In this document: positions 46,263-61,000 of the stretch, one piece after another | How positions within the stretch are numbered: position 1 is the first letter of the stretch | Layout of the letters: the number at the start of each line of letters is the position of its first letter | Assembly (NCBI GenBank): GCA_028023455.1 | Contig: JAQFVV010006306.1 | Span: forward strand, 1,393,001-1,457,000 | Length of the DNA stretch: 64,000 nucleotides | Reading direction: 5' to 3' | Source of the DNA: Epiperipatus broadwayi | Lineage: Eukaryota; Onychophora; Udeonychophora; Euonychophora; Peripatidae | Position numbers and translations under genes: made by a program | The notes under the pieces: generated by a model | The model's input: the letters and a program-made list of their open reading frames with translations, nothing else | Told to the model about the DNA's origin: nothing | The model's database searches: none

Positions 46263-46901
46263 AAATTTGTTAATTTGTTTTAAAAGTGTGTCGAGTTTCA
46301 TTATTTTTCACCACAGCATTTTGACATCAGATGATTTGAAATAAACATAATATTTGCACAAAATGAATTTGTTATTATTACTTAGAATTGAATACCATAT
46401 TTGCTTAACATTATTTTATAAGAATTGATTGACATGAACATAAATATTACAATGGTCATAAGATGATTATAATGCACATTATAAGAATACAATATTGTTT
46501 ATTGCCACAGATTATTAAGTATAAGATTTTGATCTATTCCAAAATTAAGATACCATATGAAATAAAAGATATACATATAATTATTTATTTATTTAATGAT
46601 CAATTATATAAGAAAAATAGATGAGATTAAATTACACTTTAAGATTAGTATTATTTATTATTATTATTTAAATAAGTTAGGTGTATTTAAGTTTGATATA
46701 AAATCCCACATCATACTTATTTACATGAGTTATTATTATTTTAAAAACAACTTAGAGGAACCTGAGATTATTTAATTATATTTTAAGTTAAAAGTTAGGA
46801 ATTATTTTAGTATTATTAAAGATAATTTATTTCATTTAAAAGTCATAAGAATGCTATAGATGTAGTGGTAAGATGATAAGGTAGTGGTGGTATTCTTATG
46901 C

Positions 46902-46937
46902 CATTGAGACAGTATCTTGGGAGATATTGACTCAGTG
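46902..46937 (+). other. Conserved LTR stem-loop with compensatory changes (solo LTR)
   Basis: CATTGAG (46902-46908) pairs with CTCAGTG (46931-46937) using one T-G wobble. A46909-A46930 is a mismatch at the same place as the G-G mismatch in element 1. The inner stem 46910-46917 pairs with 46922-46929, with a TGGG loop. Relative to element 1, one C-G pair has become T-A on both sides and one T-G pair has become C-G. Pairing is therefore preserved despite base change. Confidence 0.65.
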
Positions 46938-49900
46938 TAAATCTGCTTATTACTTTGTAACTTTACTTCACAGTCTCATAAATTTTATTAAATACTTATT
47001 TAATTAATATAATCTGGAACTATGTTGATTTTGATGATTGATAATAAGTTTAATTAAGATATGATGATGTAAAAGTATATTAAAGATAGATATGCAAATT
47101 TTAGTTAAGCATAATAATGTAACTGAGCTAGTTGTATTTTAAACTATTTTATATATCAAGAAGTAAGGGTACAATATAAAGCTCACAAAACAAACTCTTA
47201 ACAATTTTTGTATAATAACCTCAACCTTAGATGTATTTCTGCTTCTGGTGTACTCTGTGAATTCCTTGAATATTTAATTCATTGGATTAAAAATACCATG
47301 TTTGGCCCAGGACTTTATCTATTGTATAAAAATTAATTAAAAACTATGAAGTTTTCAGATATCCATATGTCTACCAAGCCAGGTATATAACATAAATAAG
47401 CATATGAGACTGAACTAAGATCAAATACACCATATATTAATAGCATTACCAACATAAAATCACCAACACCTTAACAGCAAAAAATAAAATGAAAAAACAA
47501 AATCCAACAGAGATGTTACATGGCTTAATTTAATAAACTTGTGTTTACAAATGTTATATATAGAGCTCACAAAACAAACTCACATCAATCTCTGTACAAT
47601 ACACTGACCCACTGACGTATTTCTGCTTGTGGTGGCCTCAGTCAAGTTTTATGATATTCAATTTTTAGATTAAAAATACCAAGACAAACCCAGCACCTTA
47701 TCTATTGTATAACAATTAATTAGATACTCTGACGGCTTCAGATATCCATACGTCTTACAATCCAGGTATCTAACATAAATAGGCATATGAGACTGAACTC
47801 AGTTTAGATGCACCATATATTAATACCTATCACAATATAAAATCACCAACACCATAAGAGCAAAAAATTAAATTAAAAATAAAATCCAAGCCAGATATCC
47901 CATGACTTAATTGTATAAGATTGGGTATACAAATGTAATATATAGGGCTCACGAAACAAATTCTTAATAATCTTTGTAGAATACCCTCAAACTCTGACAT
48001 ATTTCTGCTTCTTGTGTCATCAGTGAGGTCCTCATATATTCAATCATTAGATTAAAAGGACCAGTACAAGCCCAGCACCTTATCTATTGTATAGCAATTA
48101 ATTAGAAACTGACGTTTTCAGCAGTCTTCCAATCCAGGTATATAACATAAATAGGCATATGGGATTGAACTAAGTTCAGATATACTATATATTAATAGCA
48201 TTAGCAATATAAAATCGCCAACACCTTAACAGCAAAAAATAAAATTACAAAACGAAATCCAAGCCAGATGTCAAATGGCATAATTTAATAAGCTTGTGTC
48301 TACAAATGTTATATATAGAGCTCAAAAAACAAACTCATATCTATCTTTGTACAAAATGCTCAATCTCTGACATATATTTGTCTCGGGTGTCCTCAGTACA
48401 ATCCTATGATATTCAATCATTAGATTAAAATGCAAAGATAAGCCCAGTACTTTACCTATTGTATAATAATTAATTAGAACGTCTGAAGTTTTCTAATATC
48501 TATATGTCTTCCAATCCAGGTATATAACATAAATAAACAAATGGAACAGAACTAAGTTTAAATGCATCATATATAATAGGTTTAGCAATATAGAATCAGC
48601 AAAATCTTAACAGCAAAAAATTAAATTACAAAAATAATCCAAGTCAGATGTCCCATGATCTTATTGAATAAGATTGGCTTTACAACTGTTATATATATAG
48701 AGAGAGAGCTCACAAAACAAACTCTTAACAATCTTTGTAGAAGAACCTCAACCTTTGATGTATTTCTGCTTCTGGTGTACTCTGTGATATCCTAGAATAT
48801 TCAATTCCTTGGATTATAAATACCACATTAGGGCCAGCACTTTATCTATTGTATAACAATTAATTAGAAACTCTGAAGTTTTCAGATATCCATATGCCTT
48901 CCAATCCAGGTATCTAACATAAATAGACATATGGGACTGAACTGAGTTCAGATACACTATTTATTAAAAGCATTACCAATATAAAATCACCAACACCTTA
49001 AAAGCAAAAAATAAAATGATAAAACAAAGGCCAACTGAGATGTTACATGGCTTAATTTAATAAGCTTGTGTTTACCAACGTTATATATAGAGCTCACAAA
49101 ACAAACTCATATCAATCTCTGTAGAATACACTGAAGGCTCTGATGTATTTCTGCATCTGGTGTCCTCAGTGAGGGCCTATGATATTCAATCATTAGATTA
49201 ATAATACCAGGACAATCCCAGCATCTTATCTATTGTATACCAATTAAGTAAAAACTCTGAAGTTTTCAGATATCCATATGTCTACAAATCCAGTATCTAA
49301 CATAAATAGGTATATGGGACTGAACTAAGTTCAGATACAATTTATATTAATAGCGTTAGCAATATAAAATCACCAACACCTTAACAAAAAATAAAATGAC
49401 AAAACAAAATCAAACTGAGGTGTTACAAGGCTAAATAAAATAAGCTTGTGTTTACAAATGTTATATATAGAGCTCACAAAACCAACTCATATCAATCTTT
49501 GTACAATACTCTCGAACTCTGATGTATTTATGCTTCTGGGGTCCTCAGTGAGGTCCTTTGATATTCAATGATTGGATTAAAAATACCACGAAACGTTCAG
49601 CACTTCATCTATGATATATTTAATTAAAAACTTTAAACTTTTCAGATATCCATATGTCTACCAATCCAGCTATCTAACTTAAAGAAGCTTATGGGACTGA
49701 ACTAAGTTCAGATACATCATATATAATAGGTTTAGCAATATAGAATCACCAAAAACTTAAGAGCAAAAAATTAAATTAGAAAAAAAAATCTGAGTCAGAT
49801 GTCCCATGATATTATTGAATATGATTGGGTTTACATATGTTATATATAAAGCTCACAAACCAAACTCATATCCATCATGGTAGACTGCACACTACCTCTG

Positions 49901-52900
49901 TCGTATTGCTGCTTCTGGGGTCCTCAGTGAGGTCCTATGATATTCAATCATTAGATTAACAATACCAGGACAAGCCTAGCACTTTATCTATTGTATAATA
50001 TTAATTAGACACTCTGAAGTTTCTGATATCCATATGTCTTCCAATCCAGGTATATAACATAAATGGGAATCTGAGACTGAACTAAGTTCAGATACACTAT
50101 ATATTAATAGCATTAGCAATATAAAAGCACCAACACCTAAACAGCAAAAAATAAAACGACAAAACAAAATCCAAATGAAATGTTACATGGCTTAATTTAA
50201 TAGGCTGGTGCTTACAAATGTTATATATAGAGCTCACAAAACAAACTCATATCAATCTCTGTAGATTACACTGAACCTCTGACATATTTCTGCTTCTAGT
50301 GTTTTCAGTGAGGTCCTTTGGTTTTCAATGATTGGATTAAAAATACCACGACAGGCCCAGCACTTTATCTATGGTATAATAATTAATTAAAAACTCTAGT
50401 CTTCAGACATCCATATGTCTACCAATCCTGCTATCTAACTTAAAGAAGCATATGGCACTGAACTAAGTTCAGATACATCATATATAATAGGTTTAGCAAT
50501 ATAGTCACCAAATCCTTAGCAGCGAAAAATTAAATTAGAAAAAAAACCCGACTCAGATGTCCCATGACTTTATTGAATAAGATAGGGTTTACAAATGTTA
50601 TATATAGAGCTCACAAATCAAACTCATATCAATCAATGTAGAATATGCTCAACCTCTGACATCTTTCTGCTTCTGGTGTCATCATTGAGGTACTGGTATA
50701 TTCAATCATTACATTAAAAGGACCAGTACAAGCCCAGCACTTTATCTATTGTATAACAATTAATTAGAAACTCTGGAGTATTCAGATATCCATTGTCTTC
50801 CAATCCAGGTATATAACATAAATAGGCATATGGGACTGAACTAAGTTCAGATACACTATATATTATTGGCATTAGCAATATAAAATCACCAATACGGTAA
50901 CAGCAAAAAATAAAATTACAAAACGAAATTCAAGTCAGATGTCAAAAGGCTTAATTTAATAAGCTTGTGTTTACAAATGTTATATATAGAGCTCACAAAA
51001 GAAAATCATATCTATCATTGTAGAAAATGCTCAACCTCTGACATATATTTGTCTCTGGTGTCCTCAGTAAAATCCTATGATATTCAATCATTAGATTAAA
51101 AATACCAGGACAAGCCCAGCACCTTATCTATTGTATAACAATTAATTACAAACTCTGAAGTTTTCAGATATCCATATGTCTTCCAATCCAGGTATATAAC
51201 ATAAATAGGCATATGGCACTGAAATAAGTTTAGATACACTATATATTAATAGCATTACCATTATAAAATCACCAACAACTTAACAGCAAAAAAGAAAATG
51301 ACAATACAAAATCCAACTGAGATGTTACATGGCTTAAATTAATAAACTTCTGTTTACAAATGTTATATATAAAGCTCACAAAACAAACTCATATCAATCT
51401 CTGTAGAATACACTGAACCTCTGATGTATTTCTGCTTCTGGTGTCCTCAGTGAGGTCCTATGACATTCAATCATTAGATTAAAACAACCAGGACAAGCCC
51501 AGCACCTTATCTATTGTATAACAATTAATTAGAAACTTTGAAGTTTTCAGATATCCGTATGTCTACAAATCCAGGTATCTAACATAAATAGGTATATGAA
51601 ACTGAACTAAGTTCAAATACACCATATATTAATAGGTTTAGTAATATATAATCATCAAAACCTTAACAGCAAAAAATAAAATTACAAAACGAAATCCATG
51701 TCATATGTCATATGGCTTAATTGAATAAGCTTGTGTTTACAAATGATATATATAGAACTCACAAAACAAACTCATATCCATCATTGTAGAATACCCTCAA
51801 CCTCTGACATATTTCTGCTTCTCGTGTACTCAGGGAAGTCCGAGGATATTCAATCATTGGATGAAACATACCACGACAGGCCCAGCACTTTATCTAGGGT
51901 ATAACAATTAATTAGAACCTCTGAAGTTTTCAGATATCCATATGTCTAGAAATCGAGTTATCTAACATAATTAGGTATATTAGACTGAACTAAGTTCAAA
52001 TACACCATATATTAATAGCTTTACTAATATAAAATCACCAAAACCTTAACAGCAAAAAATAAAATTACAAAACGAAATCCATGTCATATGTCACATGGTT
52101 TAATTGAATAAGCTTGTGTTTACAAATGTTAAATATAGAACTCACAAAACAAACTTATATTCATCATTGTAGAATACTTTCAACCTCTGACATGTTTCTG
52201 ATTCTCGTGTACTCAGGACAGTCCTAGGATATTCAATCATTGGATTAAAAATACCACGACAGACCCAGCACTTTTTCTATTGTATAATAATTAATTTAAA
52301 ACTCTGTTTTCAGACATCCATATGTCTACCAATCCAGCTATCTTAACTCAAAAAACAATATGAGACTGAACTAAGTTCAGATACATCATATATAATAGGT
52401 TTGGCAATATAGAATCACTAAAACCTTAACCGCAAATAGTTAAATTACAAACAAAATCCAAGTTAGATGTCATATAGCTTAATTTAATAAGCTTGTGTTT
52501 ACAAATGTTATATATACAGCTCAAAAAACCAACACATTTCAATCTTTGTAAAATACTCTCGACCTCTGAAGTATTTCTGCTTCTGGTGTCCTTAGTGATG
52601 TCCTTTGATATTCAATGATTGGATTAAAAATACCATGTTAGGCCCAGCACTTTATCTATGGTATAATAATTAATTAAAAACTCTAAAGTTTTCAGACATC
52701 CATATGTCAACCACTATTGCTATCTAACTTAAAGATGCATATGGGACTGAACTAAGTTCAGATACATCATATATAGTAGGTTTAGCAATATAGAATCACC
52801 AAAACCTTAACAGCAAAAAATTAAATTAGAAAAAAAACGAGTCAGATGTCCTTATTGAAGGAGATTGGGTTTACAAATGTTATATATAGAGCTCACAAAT

Positions 52901-55900
52901 CAAACTCATATCAATCATTGTAGACTGCACTAAACCTCTGACATATTTCTGCTTCTGGTGTCCTCAATGAGGTCCTATGATATTCAATCATTAGATTATA
53001 AATACCAGGACAAACCCAACATGTTATCTATTGTATAACAATTAATTAGAATCTCTGCAGTTTTCAGATATCCATTGTCTTCCAATCCAGGTATCTAACA
53101 TAAATAGGTGTATTGGACTGAACTAAGTTCAAATACACCATATATTAATAGCTTTAGTAATATAAAATCACCAAAACGTTAACAACAAAATATAAAATTA
53201 CAAAACGAAATCCATGTCATATGTCACATGGGTTAATTGAATAAGCTTGTGTTTACAATGGTTATATATAGAAACTCACAAAACAAACTCATATTTGTCA
53301 CTGTAGAATACCCTCAACCTCTGATATATTTCTGCTTCTCGTGTACTCAGGGAAGTCTTAGGATATTCAATCATTGGATTAAACATACCATGACAGGCCC
53401 AGCATTTTTTCTATTGTATAATAATTAATTGAAAACTCTGTATTTAGATATCCATATGTCTACCAATCCAGCTATCTAACTTAAAAAAAATTTGGGTCTG
53501 AACTAAGTTCAGATACATCATATATAATAGGTTTAGCAATATAGAATCACCAACACCTTAACAAGAAAAAATTAAATTACAAAAAAAAACCCAAGTCAGA
53601 TGTCATATGTCCTTATTGAAGAAGATTTAATTTACAAATGTTATATATAGAGCTCACAAAACAAACTCTTAACAATCTGTGTAAAGTACCCTCAACCTCT
53701 GATGTATTTCTGCTTCTGGTGTCCTCAGTGAGGTCCTGGGATATTCAGTCATTATATTAAAAGGACAAGTACAAGCCGAGCACTTTATCTATGTATAAAA
53801 ATTAAGTCGAATCGTCAAAGTTTTTAGATATCCATATGTCTTCCAATCCAGGTATCTAACATAAATAGGCATATGGGACTGAACTAAGTTCAGATACACT
53901 ATACATTAATAGCATTAGCATTACAAAATCACCAACATCTTAAAAGCAAAAAATAAATTTACGAACTAAATCCAAGTCAGATGTCACATAGCTTAATTTA
54001 ATAACCTTGTGTTTACAAATGTTGCATATTGAGCTCACTAAACAAACTCATATCAATCTTTCTAGAATACTCTCAACCTCTGATGTATATCTGCTTCCTG
54101 ATATTTTCAGTGAGGTCCTATGATATTCAATCATTAGATTAAAAATACGAGGACAAGCCCAGCACTTTATCTATTGTATAATAATTAATTAGAAACTCTG
54201 AAGTGTTCTGATATCCATATGTCGTCCATTTTAGGTATATAACATAAATAGGCATATGAAAGTGAACTAAATTCAGATACACTATATATTAAAAGCATTA
54301 GGAATATAAAATCACCATCACCTTAACAACAAAAAATAAAATGACAAAACAAAATTAAATTGAGATGTCACAAGGCTTAATTTAATAAGCTTGTGTTTAC
54401 AAATGTTATATATAGAGCTCACAAAACCAATTTATATTAATATTTGTAGAATACTTTCGACCTCTGACATTTTTTCTGTTTCTGGTGTCCTCAGTGAGGT
54501 CTTATGTTATTCAATGATTGGATTAAAAATACCACGAAAAACCCAGGACTTTATCTATGGTATAATAATTAATTAAAAACTCTAAAGTTTTCAGATATCC
54601 ATATGTCTGCCAATCCAGCTATCTAACTTAAAGAAGCATATAGGACTGAACTAAGTTCAGATACATCATATATAATAAGTTTAGCAATATAGAGTGACCA
54701 AAACCTTAACAGCAAAAAATTGAATTAGAAAAAAAATCTGATTCAGATGTCCCATGAACTTATTGAATAAGATTGGGTTTACATATGTTGTATATAGAGC
54801 TCACAAACCAAACTCTTATCAATCATAGTAGACTGCACACAACCTCTGACGTATTTCTGCTTCTGGTGTCCTCAGTGAGGTTTTATGATATTCAATCATT
54901 AGATTAAAAGTACCAGGACAAGCCCAGCATTTTATCTATTGTATAATAATTAATTCGACACTCTGAAGTTTTCTGATATCCATATGTCTTCCAATCCAGG
55001 TATATAACATAAATGGGCAAATGGGACTGAACTAAGTTCAGATACACTATATATTCCTAGCAATAGCAATATAATAGTACCAACACCTTAAGAGCAAAAA
55101 ATAAAATGACAAAACAAAATCCAACTGAGTTGTTACATGGCTTAATTTAATAGGCTGGTGCCTACAAATGTTATATATAGAGCTCACAAAACAAACTCAT
55201 ATCAATCTCTGTAGAATACATTGAACCTCTGACCAATTTCTGCTTCTTGTGTCCATAGTGAGGTCCTATGATATTCAGTCATTAGATTAAAAATCCCAAA
55301 AGAAGCCGAGCACTTTATTTATTGTAGAACAATTAATTAGAATCTCTGAAATTTTCAGACATCCATATGTCTGCCAATCCATCTATCTAACTTAAATAGG
55401 CATATGGGACTGAACTCAGTTCAGATACACTATATATTAATACCGTTAGCAATATAAATCCCCAACATCTTAACAGCAAAAAATAAATTTACAAATAAAA
55501 TCCAACTCAGATGTCACATGGCTTAATTTAATAAGCTTGTGTGTACAAATGTTATATATAGCGCTGACAAAACCAACTCATATCAATCTTTGTAGAATAC
55601 CCTCAACCTCTGACAAATTTCTGCTTCTGGTGTTTTCAGTGAGGTCCTATGATATTCAATCATTAGATTACAAATACTAGTACAAGCTCAGCACTTTATC
55701 TATTGTATAACTATTAATTAAAAATTCTGAAGTTTTCAGATATCTGTAAGTCTTACAATCCAGGTATCTAACATCAATAGCCATATGGGACTGAACTAAG
55801 TTCAGATACACTATACATTAATAACGTTAGCAATATAAAATCACCAACATTTTAACAGCAAAAAATAAATTTACAAACAAAATCCAAGTTAGATGTCACA

Positions 55901-57287
55901 TAGCTTAATTTAATAAGCTTGCGTTTACAAATGTTGTATAATGAGCTCACAAAACAAACTCATATCAATCTCTGTAGAATACACTGAACCTTTGACCAAT
56001 TTCTGCTTCTGGTGTCCGCAGTGAGGTCCTATGATATTCAATCATTAGATTAAAAATACGAGGACATGCCCAGCATGTTATCTATTGTATAATAATTTAT
56101 TTCAATCTCTGAAGCTTTCTGATATCCATATGTCATCCATTCCAGGTATATAACATAAATAAACATATGAAACTGAACTCAATTCAGATACATTATATAT
56201 TAATAGTGTTAGCAATATAAAATCACCAACACCATAACAACAAATAAAAAATGACAAAACAAAATCAAACTGAGATGTTACAAGGCTTAATTTAATAAGC
56301 TTGTGTTTACAAATGTTATATATAGAGCTCACAAAACAAACTCTTAACAATCTTTTTAGAATACAGTCAACCTCTGACATATTTCTGCTTTTTCTGTCAT
56401 CAGTGACGTTCTGGGATTTTCAATCATTAGTTTAAAAAACCAGTGCATGCCCAGCACTTTATCTATTGTATAACAATTAATTAGAAACTCTGACGTTTTC
56501 AGACATCCTTATGTCTTCCAATCCTGGTATCTAACATAAATAGGCATATGGGAGTGAACAATGTTCAGATACGCTATATTTTAATATCATTAGCAATATA
56601 AAATGACCAACACCTTAATATCAAAAAATAAAATGACGAAACAAAATCCAACTGAGATGTTACATGGCTTAATTTTTATAAGCTTATGTTTACAAATGTT
56701 GTATATAGAGCTCACAAAACAAACTCATATCAATCTTTGTAGAATACATTCAACCTCTGATGTATATCTGCTTCTGGTGTCCTCAGTGAGGTCGTATTAT
56801 ATTCAATCATTAGATTAAAAATACCAAGAAAAGCCCAGCACCTTATCTATTGTATAATAATTAATTAGAAACTCTGAAGTTTTCTGATATCCATATGTCT
56901 ACCAATCCAGATATCTAACTTAAAGAAGCATACGTGACTGATTTAAGTTCAGATACACCATTTATTAATAGCTTTAGCAATATAAAATCACCAAACCTTA
57001 ACAGGAAATAATTAAATTACAAAAAAAATCCAACTCAGATGACCCATGACTTACGTCTATAAGATTGGGTATACAAATGTTATATATAGAGCTCACAAAA
57101 CCAACTCTTAACAATCTTTGTAGAATATCCTCAACCTCTGACTTATTTCTGGTTCTTGTGTCATCAGTGAGGTCCAAAAATATTCAATCATTGGATTAAA
57201 ACCACCATGACAGGTCCAGCACTTTATTTATTGTATAATAATTAATTAAAAACTCTGAAGTTTTCAGATATCCATATGTCTATGAAT

Positions 57288-57325
57288 CCAGCTATCTAAC
57301 ATAAAGAGAATCACCAAACCCTTAA
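57288..57325 (+). repeat. Third delta-57 satellite monomer
   Basis: TATCTAACATAAAGAGAATC joins directly to ACCAAACCCTTAACAG, the same deletion as near 4170. Confidence 0.75.
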
Positions 57326-57993
57326 CAGCAAAAAGTTAATTACAAAAAAAAATTAAGTCAGATGTCCCATGACCTTATTGAATAAGATTGGGTTTACAAA
57401 TGTTAAATATAGAGCTCACAAAACAAACTGTTAACAATCTTTTTAGAATACCCTCAACCTCTGATGTATTTCTGCTTGTGGAGTCCTCAGTGAAATTCTG
57501 GAATATTCAATCATTAGATTACAAAGACCAGTACAAGCCCAGCATTTTTTCTATTGTATAACAATTAATTAGAAACGCTGAAGTTTTCAAATATCCATAT
57601 GTTTTCCAATCTATGTATATAACACAAATAGACATATGGAACTGAATTAAGTTCAGATACACTATATATTAGTTGTGTTAGCAATATAAAATCACCAACA
57701 TCTTAAAATCAAAAAATAAAATGACAAAGCAAAATCAAACCGAGATGTCACATGGCTTATTTTAATAAGCTTGTATTTACAAATGTTATACATAGAGCTC
57801 ACAAAACTAACTCATATCAATCTTTGTAGAATACACTCAACCTTTGATGTACTTCTGCATCTGGTGTTGTTAGTGAGGTCCTATGATATTTAATCATTGG
57901 ATTAATATTACCACGACAGGTCCAGCACTTTATCTATTGTATGATAGTTAATTAAACCCTCCGAAGTTTTCAGATATCCATACATCAACCAAT

Positions 57994-58040
57994 CCAGCTA
58001 TCTATCTTAAATAGAATTACCAAACCCTTAACAGCAAAAA
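57994..58040 (+). repeat. Fourth delta-57 satellite monomer
   Basis: TATCTATCTTAAATAGAATT joins to ACCAAACCCTTAACAG, about 0.7 kb (two short monomers) after the third copy. Confidence 0.75.
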
Positions 58041-61000
58041 CTTAAATTACAAAAAAAAAAATTCAAGTCAGTTGTCCCATGACCTTATTGAAAGGGATTG
58101 GCTTTACAAATGTTATATATAGAGCTCACAAAACAAACTCTTAACAATCTTTGTAGAATACCCTCATTTTCTGATGTATTTCTGCTTGTGGTGTCCTTCG
58201 TAAGGTCCAGAAATATTCAATCATTAGATTAAAAAGACCAGTACACGCCCAGCATTGTATCTATTGTATAACAATTAATTAGAAACTCTGACGATTTCAG
58301 ACATCCTTATATCTTCCAATCCAGGTATCTAACATACATGAGCATATGGGACTGAACAAAGTTCAGATACACTATATATTAATAGCGTTAGCAATATAAA
58401 ATCACCAACACCTTAACAGCAAAAAATAAAAAAACAAAACGAAATCCAAGTCAGATGTCAAATGGCTTAATTTAAGAAGCTTGTGTTTACAAATGTTATA
58501 TATAGAGCTCACAAAACAAATTCATATCTATCTTTGTAGAATATGCTCAACCTCTGACATATATTGGCTTCTGGTGTCCCCAGTGAAATTCTATGATATG
58601 CAATCATTAGTTTAAAAAAAACAGTACAGCCAAGCATTTTATCAATTTATAACAATTAAGTAGAAACTTGGAAGTTTTCTGATATCCATATGTCTTCGAA
58701 TCCAGGTATCTAACATAAATAAACATATTGGACAGAACTAAGTTCAGATACATCATATATAATAGGTTTACCAATATAGAATCACCAAAATCTTAACAGC
58801 AAAAAATAAAATGACAAAACAAAATCCAACTGAGATGTTACATGGCTTAATTTAATAAGCTTGCATTGAAAAATGTTATATATAGAGCTCACATAACAAA
58901 CTCATATCAGTCTTTGTAGAATACCCTCAAGCTCTGACATATTTCTTCTTCTCATGTACTCAGTGTAGTCCTAGGATATTCAATCATTGGGTTAAAAACA
59001 CTAGGGCAGGCACCGCCCTTTATCTATTGTATAATAATTAATTAGAAACTCTGAAGTTTTCAGATATCCATATGTCCACCAATCCAGCTATCTAAGTTGA
59101 AGAGGCATATAGGATTGAACTAAGTTCAGATACATCATATATAATAGGTTTAGCAATATAGAATCACCAAACCCTTAACAGCAAAAAGTTAAATTACAAT
59201 AAAAAATCCAAGTCAGATTTCCCATGACCTTATTGAATAAGATTAGCTTTACAAATGTGACAAATAGAGGTCAGTAAACAAACTCTTAACAATTTTTGTA
59301 GAATACTCTCAACCTCTGATGTAATACTGCTTCTGGTGTCCTCAGTGAAATCCTGGGATTGTTAATCATTAGATTAAAAGGACCAGTACAAGCCCAGCAC
59401 GTTATCTATTAGAAACTCTGAAGTTTTCAGATATCCATATGCCTTTCAATCCAGGTATCTAACATAAATAGGCATATGAGACTGAATTAAGTTCAAATAC
59501 TATATATATTAGTAGCGTTAGCAATGTAAAATCACCATCATCTTAACAGCAAAAAATGAAATTAAAAACAAAATCCAAGTCAGATGTCACATTTCTTAAT
59601 TTAATAAGCTTGTGCTTACAAATGATAAATATAGAGCTCACAAAACAAACTCATATCAATCTTTATAGAATACCAGCAACCTCTGACATAATTTTGCATC
59701 TGGTGTTCTCAGTGAAATCCTATGACATTCAATCATTAGATTAAACAAACCAGGAGAGGCCCAGCACTTTATCTATTGTATAATAATTAATTAGAAACTC
59801 TGACGTTTTCTGATATCCATATGTCTTCCAATCGAGGTATATAACATAAAAAAACAAATAAAACTGAACTAAGTTCAGATACACTATACATTAATTTTTA
59901 GCAATATAAAATCACCCAAAAGTTAAAAGCAAAAAATTAAATTACAAAAAAAAATCCAAGTCAAATATCCCATGAATTAATTGTATAAGATTGGGTATAC
60001 AAATGTTATATATAGAGCTCACAAAACAAACTCTTAACAATCTATGTAGAATACCCTCAATTTCTGACATATTTCTGCTTCTTGTGTCATCAGTGAGGTA
60101 CTGGGATATTTAATCATTAGATTAAAAAGACCATAATCAGTCCAGCACAATATTTATTCTATAATAATTAATTAAAAACTCTGAAGTTTTCAGATATCCA
60201 TATGTCTACCAATCCAGTTATCTAACTTAAAAAGTCGTACGGGACGGAACTAAGTTCAGATACATTATACACGATAGGTTAGCAATATAGAATCATCAAA
60301 ACACTTAACAGCAAATAGGTAAATTACAAAAAAAAAATCCAAGTCAGATGTCCCATGACCTTACTGAATAAGTTTGTGTTTACAAATGTTATATATACAG
60401 TTCACAAAACAAACTCTGAAAAATATTTCAGGAATACCCTCAACCTCCGATCTATTTCTGCTTCTTGTTTCATCTGTGAGGTCCTGGGATATTCAATCAT
60501 TAGATTCAAAAACCAGTACAAGCCGAGCACTTTATCTATTGTATAACAATTAATTAGAAACTCTGAAGTTTTCAGATATCCATGTATCTTCCATTCCAGG
60601 TATATAACATAAATAGGCATATGGGACTGACCTTGGTTCAGATACATTATATATTAATAGTGTTAGCAATATAAAATCACCAACACGTTAACAGCAAAAA
60701 ATAAAATGACAAAACAAATTCCAACTGAGATGTTACATGGCTTAATTTAATAAGCTTGTGTTTACAAATGTTATATATACAGCTCACAAAAGAAACTCAT
60801 ATCAATCTTTGTAGAATACTTTCAACCTCTGATGTATTTCTGCTTCTGGTGTACTCAGTGAGATCCTGGGATTTTCAATGATTAGATTAAAAGGACCAGT
60901 ACAAGCCCAGCACTTTATATATTGTATAACAATTACTTAGAAATGCTGAAGTTTTTAGATAACCATATGTCTTCCAATCCAATTATCTAACATAAATAGG

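Larger units (their letters stand above)
42900..47173 (+). mobile_element. Solo LTR, 4.27 kb, older relative of the 3' LTR
   Basis: It starts TGTGCCC and ends GGGTACA, with inverted ends matching at 6 of 7 bases, and is flanked by ATAT. It aligns patchily but in order with 19969-24947. Shared blocks are the start (TGTGCCCTTTTATATGGGTCA against TGTACCCTTTTCTATAGGTCA), CCAAT/TATA, the intron-like segment, CTGTAAATAGTGTAAATAAA, GAACCTGAGATTATTT and the stem-loop. Similarity is far lower than between the two LTRs of element 1, so this is a separate, older subfamily. It lacks any internal region, as expected after LTR-LTR recombination. An 84-codon ORF at 44022-44276 shows no domain and is not called. 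All of 42900-47173 is otherwise AT-rich non-coding LTR. Confidence 0.88.
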
